From positions 13,289,501 to 13,353,500 of the forward strand of contig NC_135019.1 in assembly GCF_051020955.1 (NCBI RefSeq): a stretch of DNA of 64,000 nt, read 5' to 3'. The position numbers and the translations under genes were made by a program. The notes beneath the pieces were generated by a model, which was not told the DNA's origin, made no database searches, and saw only the letters and a list, made by a program, of their open reading frames with translations. Positions 24,577 to 35,935 of the stretch are shown piece after piece. Position 1 is the first letter of the stretch. Every line of letters starts with the position of its first letter. The stretch comes from Megalopta genalis (lineage: Eukaryota > Arthropoda > Insecta > Hymenoptera > Halictidae).

Positions 24577-24886
24577 TACAAATTTATTATATTATATTAT
24601 ATATGTTTATTATATTATATTATTATATTATATTATATATATTTATTATATTATATTATTATATTATATTATATTATATTATATATATTTATTATATTAT
24701 ATTATTATATTATATTATATATATTTATTATATTATATTATATTATATTATATATATTTATTATATTATATTAAATTCTGTAAAAATTATTTATTTTCAA
24801 CGAACAAAATACATACTATACAAAGTACATACTATATTCCGTACAAATTTATTATATTATATTATTATATTATATTATATTAAATC
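24577..24886. repeat. TATTA-type AT microsatellite with an internal duplication
   Basis: 24577-24775 is TTATATTATATTA-like repeat, and a shorter stretch follows at 24848-24885. The non-repeat segment between them (starting AAATTCTGTAAAAATTATTT) recurs at 24884-24915, so repeat plus flank was duplicated. Confidence 0.8.
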
Positions 24887-24889
24887 CTG

Positions 24890-26903
24890 TAAAAATTATT
24901 TATTTTCAACGAACAAAATAATTATAAACGATGACATAAATTTAGGATGATTTCGGGAACGGGCCACATCGAAGTCACGTAATCGTGTTCAAAATGAACA
25001 AATGGTAAAAAAGATCACAGTAGATAATAAACAGCATGTTTAATTGATCGCTAGCGAATAAATCTTCTAAAACCGACCTTTTTCCGCTTTACATATGCAT
25101 GGAAACCGACCGCTGTGTATCGCTAAGGTCGATTCGACGAGCAAACAACGCGCTATTGCAGCTAAGTTCTCCGAACATTCCGCTTGATTACGCAGCACGA
25201 CGCCAACGTCCGGGCTGGCGAGGAAGGAGGAGGAGAGGAGGGGTGGGGGGTTACTGAACGACTATTGTTAATTTCATTGGTGTGCCGAGCGAATTAGAGC
25301 GGATTCGCGCTTCGGCGTTGTCCGCCGTTAAATTATTAGGGCAATCGGAAAGGTTAAACGCGGCCTCGTCGCGTAGCGCCGAGTCGATTCGAGTCGCGCA
25401 CCGTCCGTAGGAATATTCACCGTCGTCGTCCGCGTTGTTTTCATCGATTAGTATCGGAACGATGCTAATGGCTGCTAACGAGCCGCCGCTGCGAACGACG
25501 CTCTTACAACGTTCGAACGTTCGAATTGGTTCGCGCGACTCCGACGCCATTACACCCGGCAAATGGGGAAACGCTATAATCTACCAAGAATCGATCGAAA
25601 AGTAATACCCTATGTTTTATTCATTTCCCGTTCTCGCGGCGGAATCTCTTGATCTTCCCGGGCAAACGACTGATCGAGGCTCCGCCCCGCTCCGCTCCGC
25701 GGCGCTCTCCGCTCGTGGAATTACACCGGATTCGCGCGCGACGCGATCTTCTTGTAATTGATCGTGTTCATCGGCCGCGCGTATCGGCCCGATCGAGCAA
25801 GATCTCTCGCAATTTTCCAAATGGTACACAGTGTTCCATTAGTACATTGCGTCGGGACTAGAAGTTCCGTGAAGAACCGGCCAACAATGCGCCACGAACG
25901 ACTAGAGACGGCACGAACGCGAACTGAAAAGGCGCAAGACCGGGGGACGCGGAACGGTTTGCATCCGCCGGCGAACTTGCCAGGAGTTTTTCTGAAACTT
26001 AACTCGCCAGACATTGTTCCGTCTTGAAAGGGTTAAGGCACCGAACGCGGAACAAAATGTTCGTGTTCCTTGGCTGTTTCGGTTCGCCGTGCCGTCGAAA
26101 ACATTCATCATCGGCTCGTATACGTTGCTCGCGGCCGTACTCGAATAGTCCCGACGTTCACGGCGCGGCGATGTTGACGTTGCGATGTTGACGGACAAAC
26201 GACGAAAATGGCAGTGCTCGCGTATCGCCGGCACGGAAGCGTCGCGTCGCCTCGCGTCGCCCCGCGCAAATGCATATAAACGCATTAGTCGTCGGTAACG
26301 AGGCCGACGCCGCCGCCTCGCTGCCGGAATTCTGACTCGTGCAGAGGCTCCAACGGAAACGGAGCAGAGGCTGAAAACCTGAATCTTGGCACAAAGGTTG
26401 CGCCAGAGTGCTGGCACGATGGATGCGCCGTGGCATGGCAGGCATCCCCATGGAAATATTCCCTCCGCCCCTAATCCCGTGTCGAGGTCGTTCCATCGTC
26501 GACCCGCGATGCACCCGTGCACCTATCGTGTCGGAAAAGTAGCGTACCGAATCCTCTCCTCAGACCGAAACGGGACAATCGGTTCAACCCGTTGCGTGCC
26601 AAAGTGTTTCCTCCGTTTTGTTTCAGAATTTGCTATTATGTTGCTCACAATTGCATTCGCGTGTTGAGGAATAAGGTGTAAGTACTTGTTATGGAACGCT
26701 TCGACGATGGTATAAAATTGAAATCGATTTTATTACAGCTTTAAAAAAGTGTACTGTTGAATATTTGTACCACTGTGTTCTATAAATCGACGTTTCCAGA
26801 TAACGTGGTGAACATTCAAATATTTACGAGCGTGTTCCTATTATGGAACACCGTTTTCGTACCGTGTCTCCGTTTTCTATATTCAACGTCCCTATTTGGA
26901 ACA
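24890..26903. other. CpG-rich patch in the long intron
   Basis: 25,100-26,650 is strongly CG-rich and contains the longest minus-strand frame of the intron (25902-26522, 206 codons). That frame has no domain, is arginine-rich, and overlaps open frames on both strands. I read it as composition, not as an exon. No splice-bounded coding segment was supported. Confidence 0.5.
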
Positions 26904-27060
26904 GGCATTTACACCCTCGACGAACTACATATTTGTATATGAGCCGTTTATTTTGAAAGTGGCATAAGTCATAAGTTGGAATAAGTTGGAACGGGCATTT
27001 GCACCCTCGACGAACTACATATTTGTATATGAGCCGTTTATTTTGAAAGTGGCATAAGTC
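26904..27060. repeat. 90-bp tandem duplication at the edge of the 27.0-kb element
   Basis: GGCATTTACACCCTCGACG at 26904 recurs as GGCATTTGCACCCTCGACG at 26994, and both are followed by GAACTACATATTTGTATATG and GAGCCGTTTATTTTGAAAG. The duplicated unit thus includes flanking DNA and the first about 30 bp of the adjacent element. Confidence 0.8.
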
Positions 27061-27842
27061 ACTTTGTTTTTAAAGTCGATATATTTGAGGGTTTCCGTTT
27101 CAACACGTTTAAAAATACTATTTAATTTGGCTCGACTGAACAGTAATGTGCAAGCTGAGAAAGAGAATGTTTTATTTTGATTTGCGAATGTTATTGGTGT
27201 TGTCGAGAAGGTGGGAGGGTGGGGCATCTTGAACATTGTAAACAAACCAGAATCGACGCACGGGTGAAGCAACTGAGTAATTTAATAATATACTGCACGG
27301 CGTCCGCCGAAAACAGCTCTTGACGAGTTAGACTCGTCGAAGTGTACAGTGGCACACGAAATGAATGACGACCCCAATTCGTCATTGCATGTCAAGGGGT
27401 TATGCGTCATTGGGCTTCTCGAGAATGGAAACGGCCAACGAGATATGTTGCAGTGGTTATAGGATGCAGCCACAAAGCACTATTAGTGATTTAAAAAGGT
27501 CTAACTGCAAAACAGATGGCCATCCTCGTGCAATAAATTTTCGGTTTAGGACACTGTAAAATGACACGCGAATACACCTGTACAAGAAAACGGAACAACC
27601 ACATTTGTGCCGTTTATTTTGAAAGTGGCGTAAGTCACTTTGTTTTTAAGTCGATATATTTAAGGGTTTGCGTTTCAACACGTTTAAAAATATGGATACT
27701 AACTTTCGAGAAGATTTACTTGTATTTGTTATCTCAGGATACTGATATTTTTCTCAGTATAAATAATTTCGTATAAACATTAAGAAATCACCACTTTTCA
27801 TTACGGTAAAGTGACTTATGCCACTTTCAAAATAAACGGCTC
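27031..27842. mobile_element. non-autonomous element with GAGCCGTTTATTTTGAAAG ends, copy 1
   Basis: Starts GAGCCGTTTATTTTGAAAG and ends with the inverse. Its right 235 bp (27608-27842) form a complete smaller MITE with the same ends. The 732 bp from 27111 to 27842 recur at 41146-41877 with about ten base differences and no length change. A purine run GGTGGGAGGGTGGGG lies at about 27211-27225. Short open frames inside are shared by both copies but show no known domain. Confidence 0.75.
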
Positions 27843-28409
27843 ATGTATCCTTAATTACAGGCACCAACTTGAACCGTATATTGAGTGTAGGTTGTGTTTC
27901 TTATTATTTATTTAGTTATTTATTTTCTTATTACATTCACCTCCATAGGTCTCATTTATTCTTTGTTGTATTACTTGTGCTAATATGTTTCAAGATGGAG
28001 TCACAATTGAACGGTGTTTCACAGTAGCTACATAAGCTGCTACATCTAAAAAAAGAAAAAAATACACGTGATTCGGACCAATCTTAAAAATGTTATTCTG
28101 TTCTAAACGGTGTGCGATCTATTTCATGAGTCACTGTATATTTCTTTTTCACGAAACGTTAATTGACGCGAAAGTGTACAAAGAATCACAAATCGGTTTT
28201 GCAATATCTTGTCGAGACTTATTAAATATTAGTACAGGAATAATAGAAACGTGTACCCGAATGTACACACAAAGGGTTAAATATTTCGTTCGTTTATTTT
28301 ATATTTTCTTTAAACTCGCTAAAGTAAAATGCGTTACTATTTTGAATTTTATTGTTTTTTTTTTTATTTAATTATCAAGTATCATCTATGACAATTATGT
28401 GTGAAAGAT
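27843..28409. other. AT-rich sequence with a lone Tc1-type end
   Basis: Mostly unique. The segment 28078-28138 (GGACCAAT...AATGTTATTCTGTTC...GAGTCACTGTA) resembles the right end of the hairpin element at 13184-13847; its partner end was not found. Confidence 0.45.
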
Positions 28410-29714
28410 GATATCTGTCAAATGACCACAACAATCAGGTTCACAGACATCAATTCGAATATCAAAATTTCACTAGTTTCATTTCTAATGTTGTTTTTTC
28501 GGTCATGAATTGTTGCTGGTTTGTTGGCACAAGCTTTGCTTTCCAAATAACCTGAAAGAAAAAAGTCCAATAGGGTTAAATCATACGAATCACACATCAC
28601 CATTTCTTGAAATTAATCGACCACCATGACGACTATGAATTTCGGTCGCAGTAAAGTGATGTTTTCACGCGTTGCGAGTGACGTAGCTCGGTCTTCTTAA
28701 AAATAGACATTGCTTATGTCGATTCCATTTCATTTCAACCATAAATAATTAATCACCATTTCATTGTAACGTGCAACATTCAACTGCACTTAACTGTATC
28801 TTCATTCTCGTTCTCGAAAAAGGAAGGACCGATTACGTCTTTCAACCAAAATCCACACCAAATAGTAACTTTTTTTGGATGAAGTGATTTATCTAGAATG
28901 GCTCTTGGATTTTCATCTTCCTATATGCGACAATTGTGCTTATCCACGTGTCCATCCAATGTGAAATGAGCTTCATCGTTGAAGAGTTGTGTAAAATCAA
29001 TGCATCGATTGAACGATGTTCTAACAACCAATCGTCGAAATTTCTGCGTTGTAAATTGTTGCTTTCTTTCAATTCTTGGATAAATTGAATTCTGTTAGCA
29101 TGCAAAATTCGTCACAAACTGCCAAAAGAAGTGTTCAATTCTTGAGAACAACGTGGAATTGATGTCGATGATTCATTAGTATCATTTTCACGAACGGCAG
29201 CAACGTTTATCGTGAACAGATTCAGTTTTATCAAATTTTTAAGCTAAATTTCGAATTGCTTGTTCAGATGCACGATTATGTATGCCGAGAAAAAAATCAC
29301 GTAATTTACGATGAGTATCTTTTATTGAACACTGATTTTTTTAAAATAGATTTGAATAACTTTAACGCGCTCTTTAACACGTTGAATGCCACGCCGGTTT
29401 TACGGAAATTGCCCGTGGCGCCACGATGAATTTTCTTTTATGTGTTTTATATATAATGATGAAATATTATCTGCAATAGATAAGTTACAGTATATAACCA
29501 TGTTTGACATGTTAATTGCGACAGGGGTCACTGTTTGAATCGACGATGGTAATAATACAAAATTTTAGATATTGACATTTGTTTTAAATTATATCTATTT
29601 TTATCAATTTGGGCGCGCCGGTCACCGATGGCCCCCATGGCGTCACCGCCAAGTTAAGTGCCGGTCACCGGTGACCCCCGTGGCATTCAACGTGTTAATT
29701 GTATACGTCTCCAT
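28410..29714 (-). pseudogene. broken Tc1/mariner-superfamily transposase, split by a MITE
   Basis: Minus-strand coding begins at Met 29714 (METYTIKERVKVIQIYFK across the insertion). It continues through a helix-turn-helix-like region, then LHANRIQFIQELK, FNDEAHFTLDGHVDKHNC (first catalytic Asp near 28980), PKKVTIWCGFW, a decayed ...EDRAT... second site, and finally DLTLLDFFLSGYLES and ANKPATIHD. This is the motif order of the common arthropod transposase often annotated as Tc3-like. In-frame stops and frameshifts are numerous. A 317-bp TTAA element (29378-29694) is inserted at codon 6; removing it and one TTAA restores the reading frame. Length matches a full-size 340-350 residue transposase. 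Not functional. Confidence 0.88.
29378..29694. mobile_element. 317-bp TTAA-flanked MITE (CACGTTGAATGCCACG ends)
   Basis: Perfect 16-bp terminal inverted repeats CACGTTGAATGCCACG, with TTAA at 29374-29377 and 29695-29698. The subterminal parts are GC-rich (GGTCACCGGTGACC palindrome at about 29664-29677); the middle is AT-rich. TTAA flanks indicate a piggyBac-type mechanism. It disrupts a Tc1/mariner transposase pseudogene. Confidence 0.9.
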
Positions 29715-29796
29715 CGTTAAAATTGGCTATCATTGACACCTCCGGGCGGATCGGGGGTGTCTGACGAGCAGATTTCCTCCACGTAAGAAAAAGGAA

Positions 29797-29873
29797 AGGG
29801 TTATGTCAGGGTTATGCCAAAGTTATGCCAAGGTTATGCCAAAATTATGTCAGGATTATGTCAAGGTTATGTC
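29797..29873. repeat. 11-bp tandem repeat, seven units
   Basis: Seven consecutive 11-bp units of the form ARGGTTATGYC with no length change (AGGGTTATGTC, AGGGTTATGCC, AAAGTTATGCC and so on). Confidence 0.9.
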
Positions 29874-30635
29874 TGATTTATAAATTTGCAACAAAATAAC
29901 ATACGCCGTTTAATTATACGAAATAAAAGTTATATAAATGCTTATTATGCTCGTGTAGCTGTATCATACTTAGTAAATTATGCTTACGCCTTGAAATTAA
30001 TGATATAGCGCCTGTATAAAACATTATTCTTTAAAATGGGTCGTCTTGAACAATACAGTTATACTCTTTGAAAAATGTGGTAACACTGCGAATTGAAAGC
30101 CGAGAAGAATCAGGAAATCCCTTTTCGATCGCATTTGTTCGTCAAACAATACCATCTACTTTCTCTGAAAAGCTGTTACTTTCTTCAGAATTTAACATTT
30201 TATTGAATTATGACCCACAGATGACCACCAGAAGTCGAGCCACCATCTAGCCTTCATAGATTCCTTTTTTTTTTTGCATGCTTTGTCAAGTCAAAATGCT
30301 TTCCCGGGTTTATTGCCTGCAACGTTGGAACGAAAGATTGCGCACTCTGTCCACATTGTACCAGTTCCGTAGTTCCGTCTCGCTTTGTTTTGATTACGGG
30401 CGAAGCAAGCCTGGCCCGGGCCCTGCCTACAAGCGTGAACACGTTTGGCCGGTGCCGGGCGGTCTGGCACGTTGCAAGCACGGCACGCGTGGTGTGAACA
30501 CTCCAATGTAAATCAAATGTAAGAATGATTCGGTCTTGGTCGGCCTTGGAGCACGGTCCGAGCCTGGCACGTAGGTGTGAATCGACCCTAAAGGTACTAT
30601 TGTATAACTCTGTACGTGCAAGTGTAAAACATTAA
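29874..30635. other. unique intronic sequence
   Basis: AT-rich to 30250, then a GC-richer part (30290-30620) with open frames on both strands and no domain. No exon supported. Confidence 0.45.
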
Positions 30636-30646
30636 CCTTTTAGGCA

Positions 30647-30797
30647 CGACGCGCCACTATAGTGGCTTCCGTGGATGTCCTCTCTGAACGACGCGCCACT
30701 ATAGTGGCTTCCGTGGATGTCATCTCTCTGAACGACGCACCACTATAGTGGCTTTCGCGGGTGTCATCTCTCTGAACGACGCACCACTATAGTGGCT
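30647..30797. repeat. 42-44 bp tandem repeat with a 12-bp palindrome
   Basis: Units of 42, 44 and 44 bp plus a partial fourth, each containing GACGCRCCACTATAGTGGCT. The core CCACTATAGTGG is a perfect palindrome and is unchanged in all four units, whereas bases around it vary. Confidence 0.9.
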
Positions 30798-30807
30798 TAC
30801 TCTAGTA

Positions 30808-31115
30808 CAGCGGTGTCAAACTCAAAAGCTAACTTGGGCCAAATAAACAATGCTTAACTTTAGGTGGGCCGCAAAAAAAATCAATGTTCATAGAAACAAA
30901 TATTTTTATTTTGACCAGTACATTGTAATAAACATATATAAAGTTAAATTATTGTTTACGTCCTGATACTCGACATCTCTTCTCTGATACTATCTTTCCT
31001 ATTTCGGGAGAAATTTTATTGGCCGAGACTGTTTCTATTTTATTTTTACTTTGCGTCGGATATATTGACTGGGCCACAAAAATGTTCATCTCGGGCCGCG
31101 AGTTTGACACCCCTG
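30808..31115. mobile_element. 308-bp hAT-like non-autonomous element
   Basis: Ends read CAGCGGTGTCAAACTC and, inverted, CAGGGGTGTCAAACTC. An exact 8-bp direct repeat, CTCTAGTA, lies on both sides (30800-30807 and 31116-31123). CAGNGG-type ends and an 8-bp target duplication are hallmarks of the hAT superfamily. The subterminal GGGCCGC / GGGCCAC motifs repeat in both arms. No coding. Confidence 0.93.
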
Positions 31116-31347
31116 CTCTAGTAGCTCACTCGGTCATCGTTTGAATCAAATAATCGTCTTCATACGCATTGTTTCACACTTCTTTTGTCTTCACATCGAT
31201 TTACAATATACAGACTTATCTTAACAATATAACTGAATCTTAACAATATACAGACAGAATATACAGACACTCTATACAGTACATATCAGACTTTGCCGTC
31301 CAGAGAAATAGCCTCGCGCCAGAATTCAGCCGTACCTAAAAGGTTAA

Positions 31348-32114
31348 ATAACGTAAATTCTAAATTTGACGAACCTCGTGCATTTGCAAGAGTATCCAAG
31401 AATGGAAATCGTCCATAGGATCAGTTTTCTGTCCCCACTTCGTCGTCTGAATGTGTTAAACGCGGCAAGTTCGATCGCGTTCCTTAAACGTATCCCGATA
31501 TTGAAACAGACGAGCTATTTCTGTTTGGTCCGGGAATAGATGAAAAGTTTATCGGAACGACGGCCGATCACGCTATCATATTTTCAAGTTTCTTTTCCGC
31601 GTTGTGTGCTCCCTCCGCTCGATTCATCCTCGCCGCCGATTCAGCTAATGCGCTGCATAAGCACGCAATGCATTTCATGAATGAACCCGCGCGGTTCGTT
31701 TGCTACCGGAATCGTTTCTGCTCCGTGAACGAAACTACGATCTCAATTCACTCGAAACGACCGAGTTATCCTTTCTTTTACGAGTCCTACGGCCGAGAAT
31801 ATTGACTTTTCCTCCACCGACGTGAGAACGGCCTCGGCCTCGCGATTCTTCCGCTTCGAGTCTAACTGTCCTTAACCCCACCCTCTCGTGCCATTTCCAT
31901 CTTGAAACAACGATACACGAAATCGAACCGAACCGTTTCACTTACCGAGTACAGCGTTGTTCTGCCTCGGTAAAGATATCGCTCGTTCCGCAAGGTAGAT
32001 TCTCCTCGAGAGAGCAAAAACATCTAGGAAGTTCTGCAGTGCTCGACAAAGGAATAAGTATATTTCGTAATTCTTTCCATTCAAGTGTATGAAACGTTCA
32101 CCACGTACGTTGTT
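31348..32114. other. unique intronic sequence, partly CpG-rich
   Basis: No exon, RNA gene or repeat boundary recognised. Confidence 0.4.
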
Positions 32115-32285
32115 CAGGATATTCTAAAACTGTCTCGCAATGCGGAAATCAGGGGTTCCTGAGGTCATTTGAAGTAACTGTTTCCTTATCGAAAATATTG
32201 GGTTGGCAACTAAGTAATTGCCCATTTCAGTTATAGACGTCTCTCACTCCCATTTTTATGATATCTGTAAATGTTATATTATAAA

Positions 32286-32320
<35 letters not shown>

Positions 32321-32936
32321 GTTATTTTTTATTATCCGTGAATGTTAGCAACTGGACAAATTGAATGCAGCGGTCAAGGAAAAGCGACCAGAATTGGTCG
32401 ATCGTAAAGGTGTCATTTTCCACCAGGACAATGCTAGGCCGCACACGTCTTTGTCCACTCGGCAAAAATTGATGGATATTGGTTGGGAATTGATGTTACA
32501 CCCACCATATAGACCTGATCTCGCGCCATCGGATTACCACTTATTTCGATCCCTGGACAACTCCCTTCGTGGTAAAACTTTTAACGATGATGACGCTGTA
32601 AAATCTCACTTAACTCAGTTTTTGGCCGAAAAGGATCAGACTTTCTACGAGCGTGGAATTTTCAAGTTGTCGGAGAGATGGCGAAAGGTCATCGAACAAA
32701 ATGGAAAATACATTACAGATTAAACTTCGTTCCATGTAAAAAAAAATTTTTGTTACTTAGTTGCCAACCCAATTATTAATGAAAAACAGTGAACTGGCCT
32801 TCATGTGCTCGTTGACTGGGCCGCACCCACCAGCCGAGCTGGCCTTCTATTGATCAGCGTTTTTTGTTAATAACTCCTAAACAAAGCCGCGGATTACATT
32901 TTCGATAAGGAAAAAATTCCTTCAAATTTAACCTGT
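32115..32936. mobile_element. CAGGGTG-family MITE, split by a mariner
   Basis: Left half 32115-32197 starts CAGGATATTCTAAAACTGTC and contains the family's GTCTCGCAATGCGG and CCTGAGGTCATTTGAAGTAA. The right half resumes after 32772 with ATTAATGAAAAACAGTG and runs through AACTCCTAAACAAAGCCGCGG to a decayed end near 32936. A deleted mariner (32198-32772) is inserted where the left arm ends. Confidence 0.75.
32198..32772 (+). mobile_element. internally deleted mariner, family A copy 2
   Basis: Same ends and same internal deletion as copy 1. The frame downstream of the shared stop (TGT TAG CAA CTG, about 32344-32355) is open from LDKLNAAVKEK to KVIEQNGKYITD, ending at 32723. It retains QDNARPH and PDLAPSDYH (second and third Asp, 34 residues apart). 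About 24 bp are missing just before the right end. An (ATT)n run lies at 32285-32320. It cannot make active transposase because the first Asp and DNA-binding domain are absent. Confidence 0.93.
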
Positions 32937-33582
32937 ACACAGGGCGATCCATTTCAATCCATTAAGTCAAATATCTTGTAGACAGTTGACGATGCTGAGA
33001 AATGTTTCAAAGAAAAGTTGAATGGATTCAGGAGGCACATAATCTGATATTAATAAGAATTTTAACGGAATTACATATACTTCTTGTTGTACCAATCGAT
33101 GTAGCACACATCGATTATTTTCTACATGACAATATCGCTTTATCGAAAGAAAATGTGGTACACTTTGACCCAGTGTGACAACAGCAGGTTAAACTGTGTG
33201 TTCTCCTAAACTTCTGGAATAAAATGCACAAGGTAAAAAGTCCTGATATGAAACACCGTTCAATTGTGGCTCTGGGAACGGTAGCAGAAATAATACAATA
33301 AAAAAATAGATAAAGCATATGAAACGGGACGTACAAATTCTACCCTTATTTTTGAACATTGTCCTTTATAAATTCGCACATAAATACATCCGCGTAACGA
33401 ATCACCTGCTAAAAAAATGTTTATTCGAATACGGGTGTCTCTAAGCAAGAACATACTGTTCCATGTTGTGCACTTTAATTTTTTCGCTGTCCTGATTTAT
33501 GAAACAGTTGGCATCGAAGTTCCATATTCGATATCCCTATTTGGAACGAGCGTTTGAACTGGGCTTTTCAAAATGGGGACAT
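32937..33582. other. AT-rich intronic sequence
   Basis: No gene or repeat boundary recognised. Confidence 0.4.
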
Positions 33583-33819
33583 TTACTATTTTACTATTTT
33601 ACTATTTCACTATTTTATTATTTTACTATTTTACTATTTTACTATTTTACTATTTTACTATTTTACTATTTTACTATTTTACTATTTTACTATTTTACTA
33701 TTTTACTATTTTACTATTTTACTATTTTACTATTTTACTATTTTACTATTTTACTATTTTACTATTTTACTATTTTACTATTTTACTATTTTACTATTTT
33801 ACTATTTTACTATTTTACT
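33583..33819. repeat. 8-bp tandem repeat (TATTTTAC), about 29 units
   Basis: Almost perfect 8-bp repeat over 237 bp; only two early units vary (TATTTCAC, TATTTTAT). It has no stop in any plus frame, which explains three overlapping Tyr/Phe-rich frames. Confidence 0.95.
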
Positions 33820-35935
33820 CGTATTATTTTTGGTTAATATTAAATAAATATTTCAAAGTTCATCACGTGATCTACAAACATCAATCTATCGAACAGTAAT
33901 ATAAATATTCAACAATAACACTTTGAAGTTGCGATAAGATCGATAATGATCTTATACCCCCTGAAGGGCGTCCAAGAATTGGTACTTTCACTTTGATTTC
34001 GATACCGTCGCTTTACTCGACCGCACAAACGGTTTGACATAAACGATTACGAAACACGTCGAGGGTCTCGTTCGTTTGCCTGGAACTGTATGAAAATCTC
34101 CTAGCATCCCGCGGAGTTTCCAAGACTCCGCCGGTTGTTTGACTGACACCGCACGGCCCCTTTTCCGACAACCGCCGGATTCCATTGTAATTAATTGCCG
34201 ATGGATCCGTAGCCCGCAGCCCGGCACGGATGGATTATTATTGCATTAACGTTATCGATTTCAAAGGCATCAAAACCAGAGAGCCCGGCCGGGAATCTGT
34301 CTTCCTCTGTTTTCGGCGGCAGCTAATTCGATTATCGAATTCGGAATTTCTGCAGCATCAAGAAACCGCGACCGCAGCTTGTATCGCGCTGCACAACTCG
34401 GTTACGGGCGAAGAAACGTATAACCGGACGAAGCCGATTACCGATTCAATGAATAACTAATATTCCGCGGTTCCATGTTTTCCGTCGTTAATTAAAAAAC
34501 TTCGCGATCGACTCGACCTGGGTAACGCGGCGGTAATGCCCGGCTCGCCGGTACGTTCCATAAAACTTTAGCCACGCTCTCGTGGCTCGCGTTAATTTTC
34601 TTGCAAGATAGCAACGGAAGATACTCCGTAAATCGTTGATGAAGCAATTTACATGAACCGCGAGAGATAACGCTGAAAACGTGGATAACGCGGAACATGG
34701 AACACGCTCAAAGGAGCTTTAGAAACATGAACAGCTTTCCGTGACGTTCCTTACGCTATTATGAAAATGCACCAGCCTGAATCCCAAAACTATGCTTTGG
34801 GGGCTTTGTTCGACCGAAAAAAAAGATATGCGAATCACGACGGGAATAAAAAGAAGAAGAAGAAAAAACACCGCGTAAACATTGTTTGCGCTTCCTTTGC
34901 CTTAAATTCGTCCAGTTAACCGGCGGCGACACCACGGCCCGGCCCGACCCGGCCCGGCAACCTGTTCGCCGGCGATTCGCTAATTAGCATTAGCGCCCGG
35001 GCGCCGACAGAACGAAAAACTGCGATTAAATCTCGTTACGTAACAACTTACAAAGGCGAATCGAGCGAGCGCGAAAAACTGGAGAGCTGTTTAACGAGTT
35101 CCGTCTGAATTTAGCAGTCCATTAACAATCTATTTAACGAATCTCGGCGCGGGGTAATTAATTGCGCTTCCGCCGGCCAAGGAGGTTTCCAGTTTCCAGT
35201 TTCAAGGCGCGATTGTTGTCTCGAGCGGATTCGGAACCTTTCCGCGCAAAAACACAGGGCCCGCGACGCGTATTTACCTGCGCCAGGCAGGCGTGCAACA
35301 TTTTCTGCGAATCATTCTTCAACATCAAGTCCGATCAAGATTGAAATAAGAGTGTGCCGCGAACGTTTGCGCGATTTTTTGCCCGGCCGGGCGCTGCTTT
35401 TTAAAGCTCGATAAATCTTGGTTCTCGCGTACACACGTACACAGGTACATACAAGGGGGGCGTGACGGAGGCTGCTCTGCATTTTCCGTTTCTTGACGCG
35501 TTTACAGAAGATCGATGTCGAGCTGCTTGCCCCTTTCTCTTCTTCGGCTCGCGGCGATACGACTCGAAAAAAGAAAAAAATTGCGCGAGCGCGAGATATT
35601 GAAAGAAGGCGAACGAACGGCCGGACGGGCGACACGTCGACGGACGGGATCGATACGTGTAACGTCTCGATTGAAGTGGAGAAGATTGGAAGTGCGTCCG
35701 AGAATCGAATCCGCGAGGACGGAACATGAGCGGACGCGACGCATCGCGTCGACGAGCGCGCTCATCTCGGGGCAAAGGAAGAGCCGAGGACCGAGGCGAG
35801 ATATCGAGCGACCATTTTCGATTAGGGTTGAACACTATCGTGCCGTTCCTGGTCCGATCTAGGTCCAGTAGAATCCCTATAGTCATCGCATTGCCGTGCC
35901 AGTATGTTGACGTACTCAGTCTGGTCGAATACATT
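33820..35935. other. CpG-rich intronic patch
   Basis: From about 34000 the sequence is CG-rich, with a short GGCCCGACCC-type repeat at 34935-34962. Frames at 35401-35934 (minus) and 35515-35862 (plus) overlap and are Arg-rich with no domain. No exon supported. Confidence 0.45.

Larger units (their letters stand above)
30636..31343. mobile_element. TTAA-flanked element containing a palindromic array and an hAT insert
   Basis: TTAA (30632-30635) then CCTTTTAGGCACG; the right end, inverted, reads CCTTTTAGGTACG next to TTAA (31344-31347). Inside the left end are 3.5 tandem units carrying CCACTATAGTGG, and an hAT-like element fills 30808-31115. No coding. Assigned to the piggyBac type by TTAA and CC ends (inference). 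Confidence 0.7.

Noticed and set aside
24537..24950. Tyr/Ile-rich frame of 137 codons
   Set aside because: Translation of a TATTA microsatellite.
25902..26522. A 206-codon minus-strand frame on the same strand as the host gene
   Set aside because: Arg-rich composition, overlapping open frames on both strands, and no domain. Adding it between the CUB and LDLa exons would also require phases that I could not support.
33499..33899. Three overlapping Tyr/Phe/Leu-rich frames resembling membrane proteins
   Set aside because: Direct translation of the TATTTTAC microsatellite.
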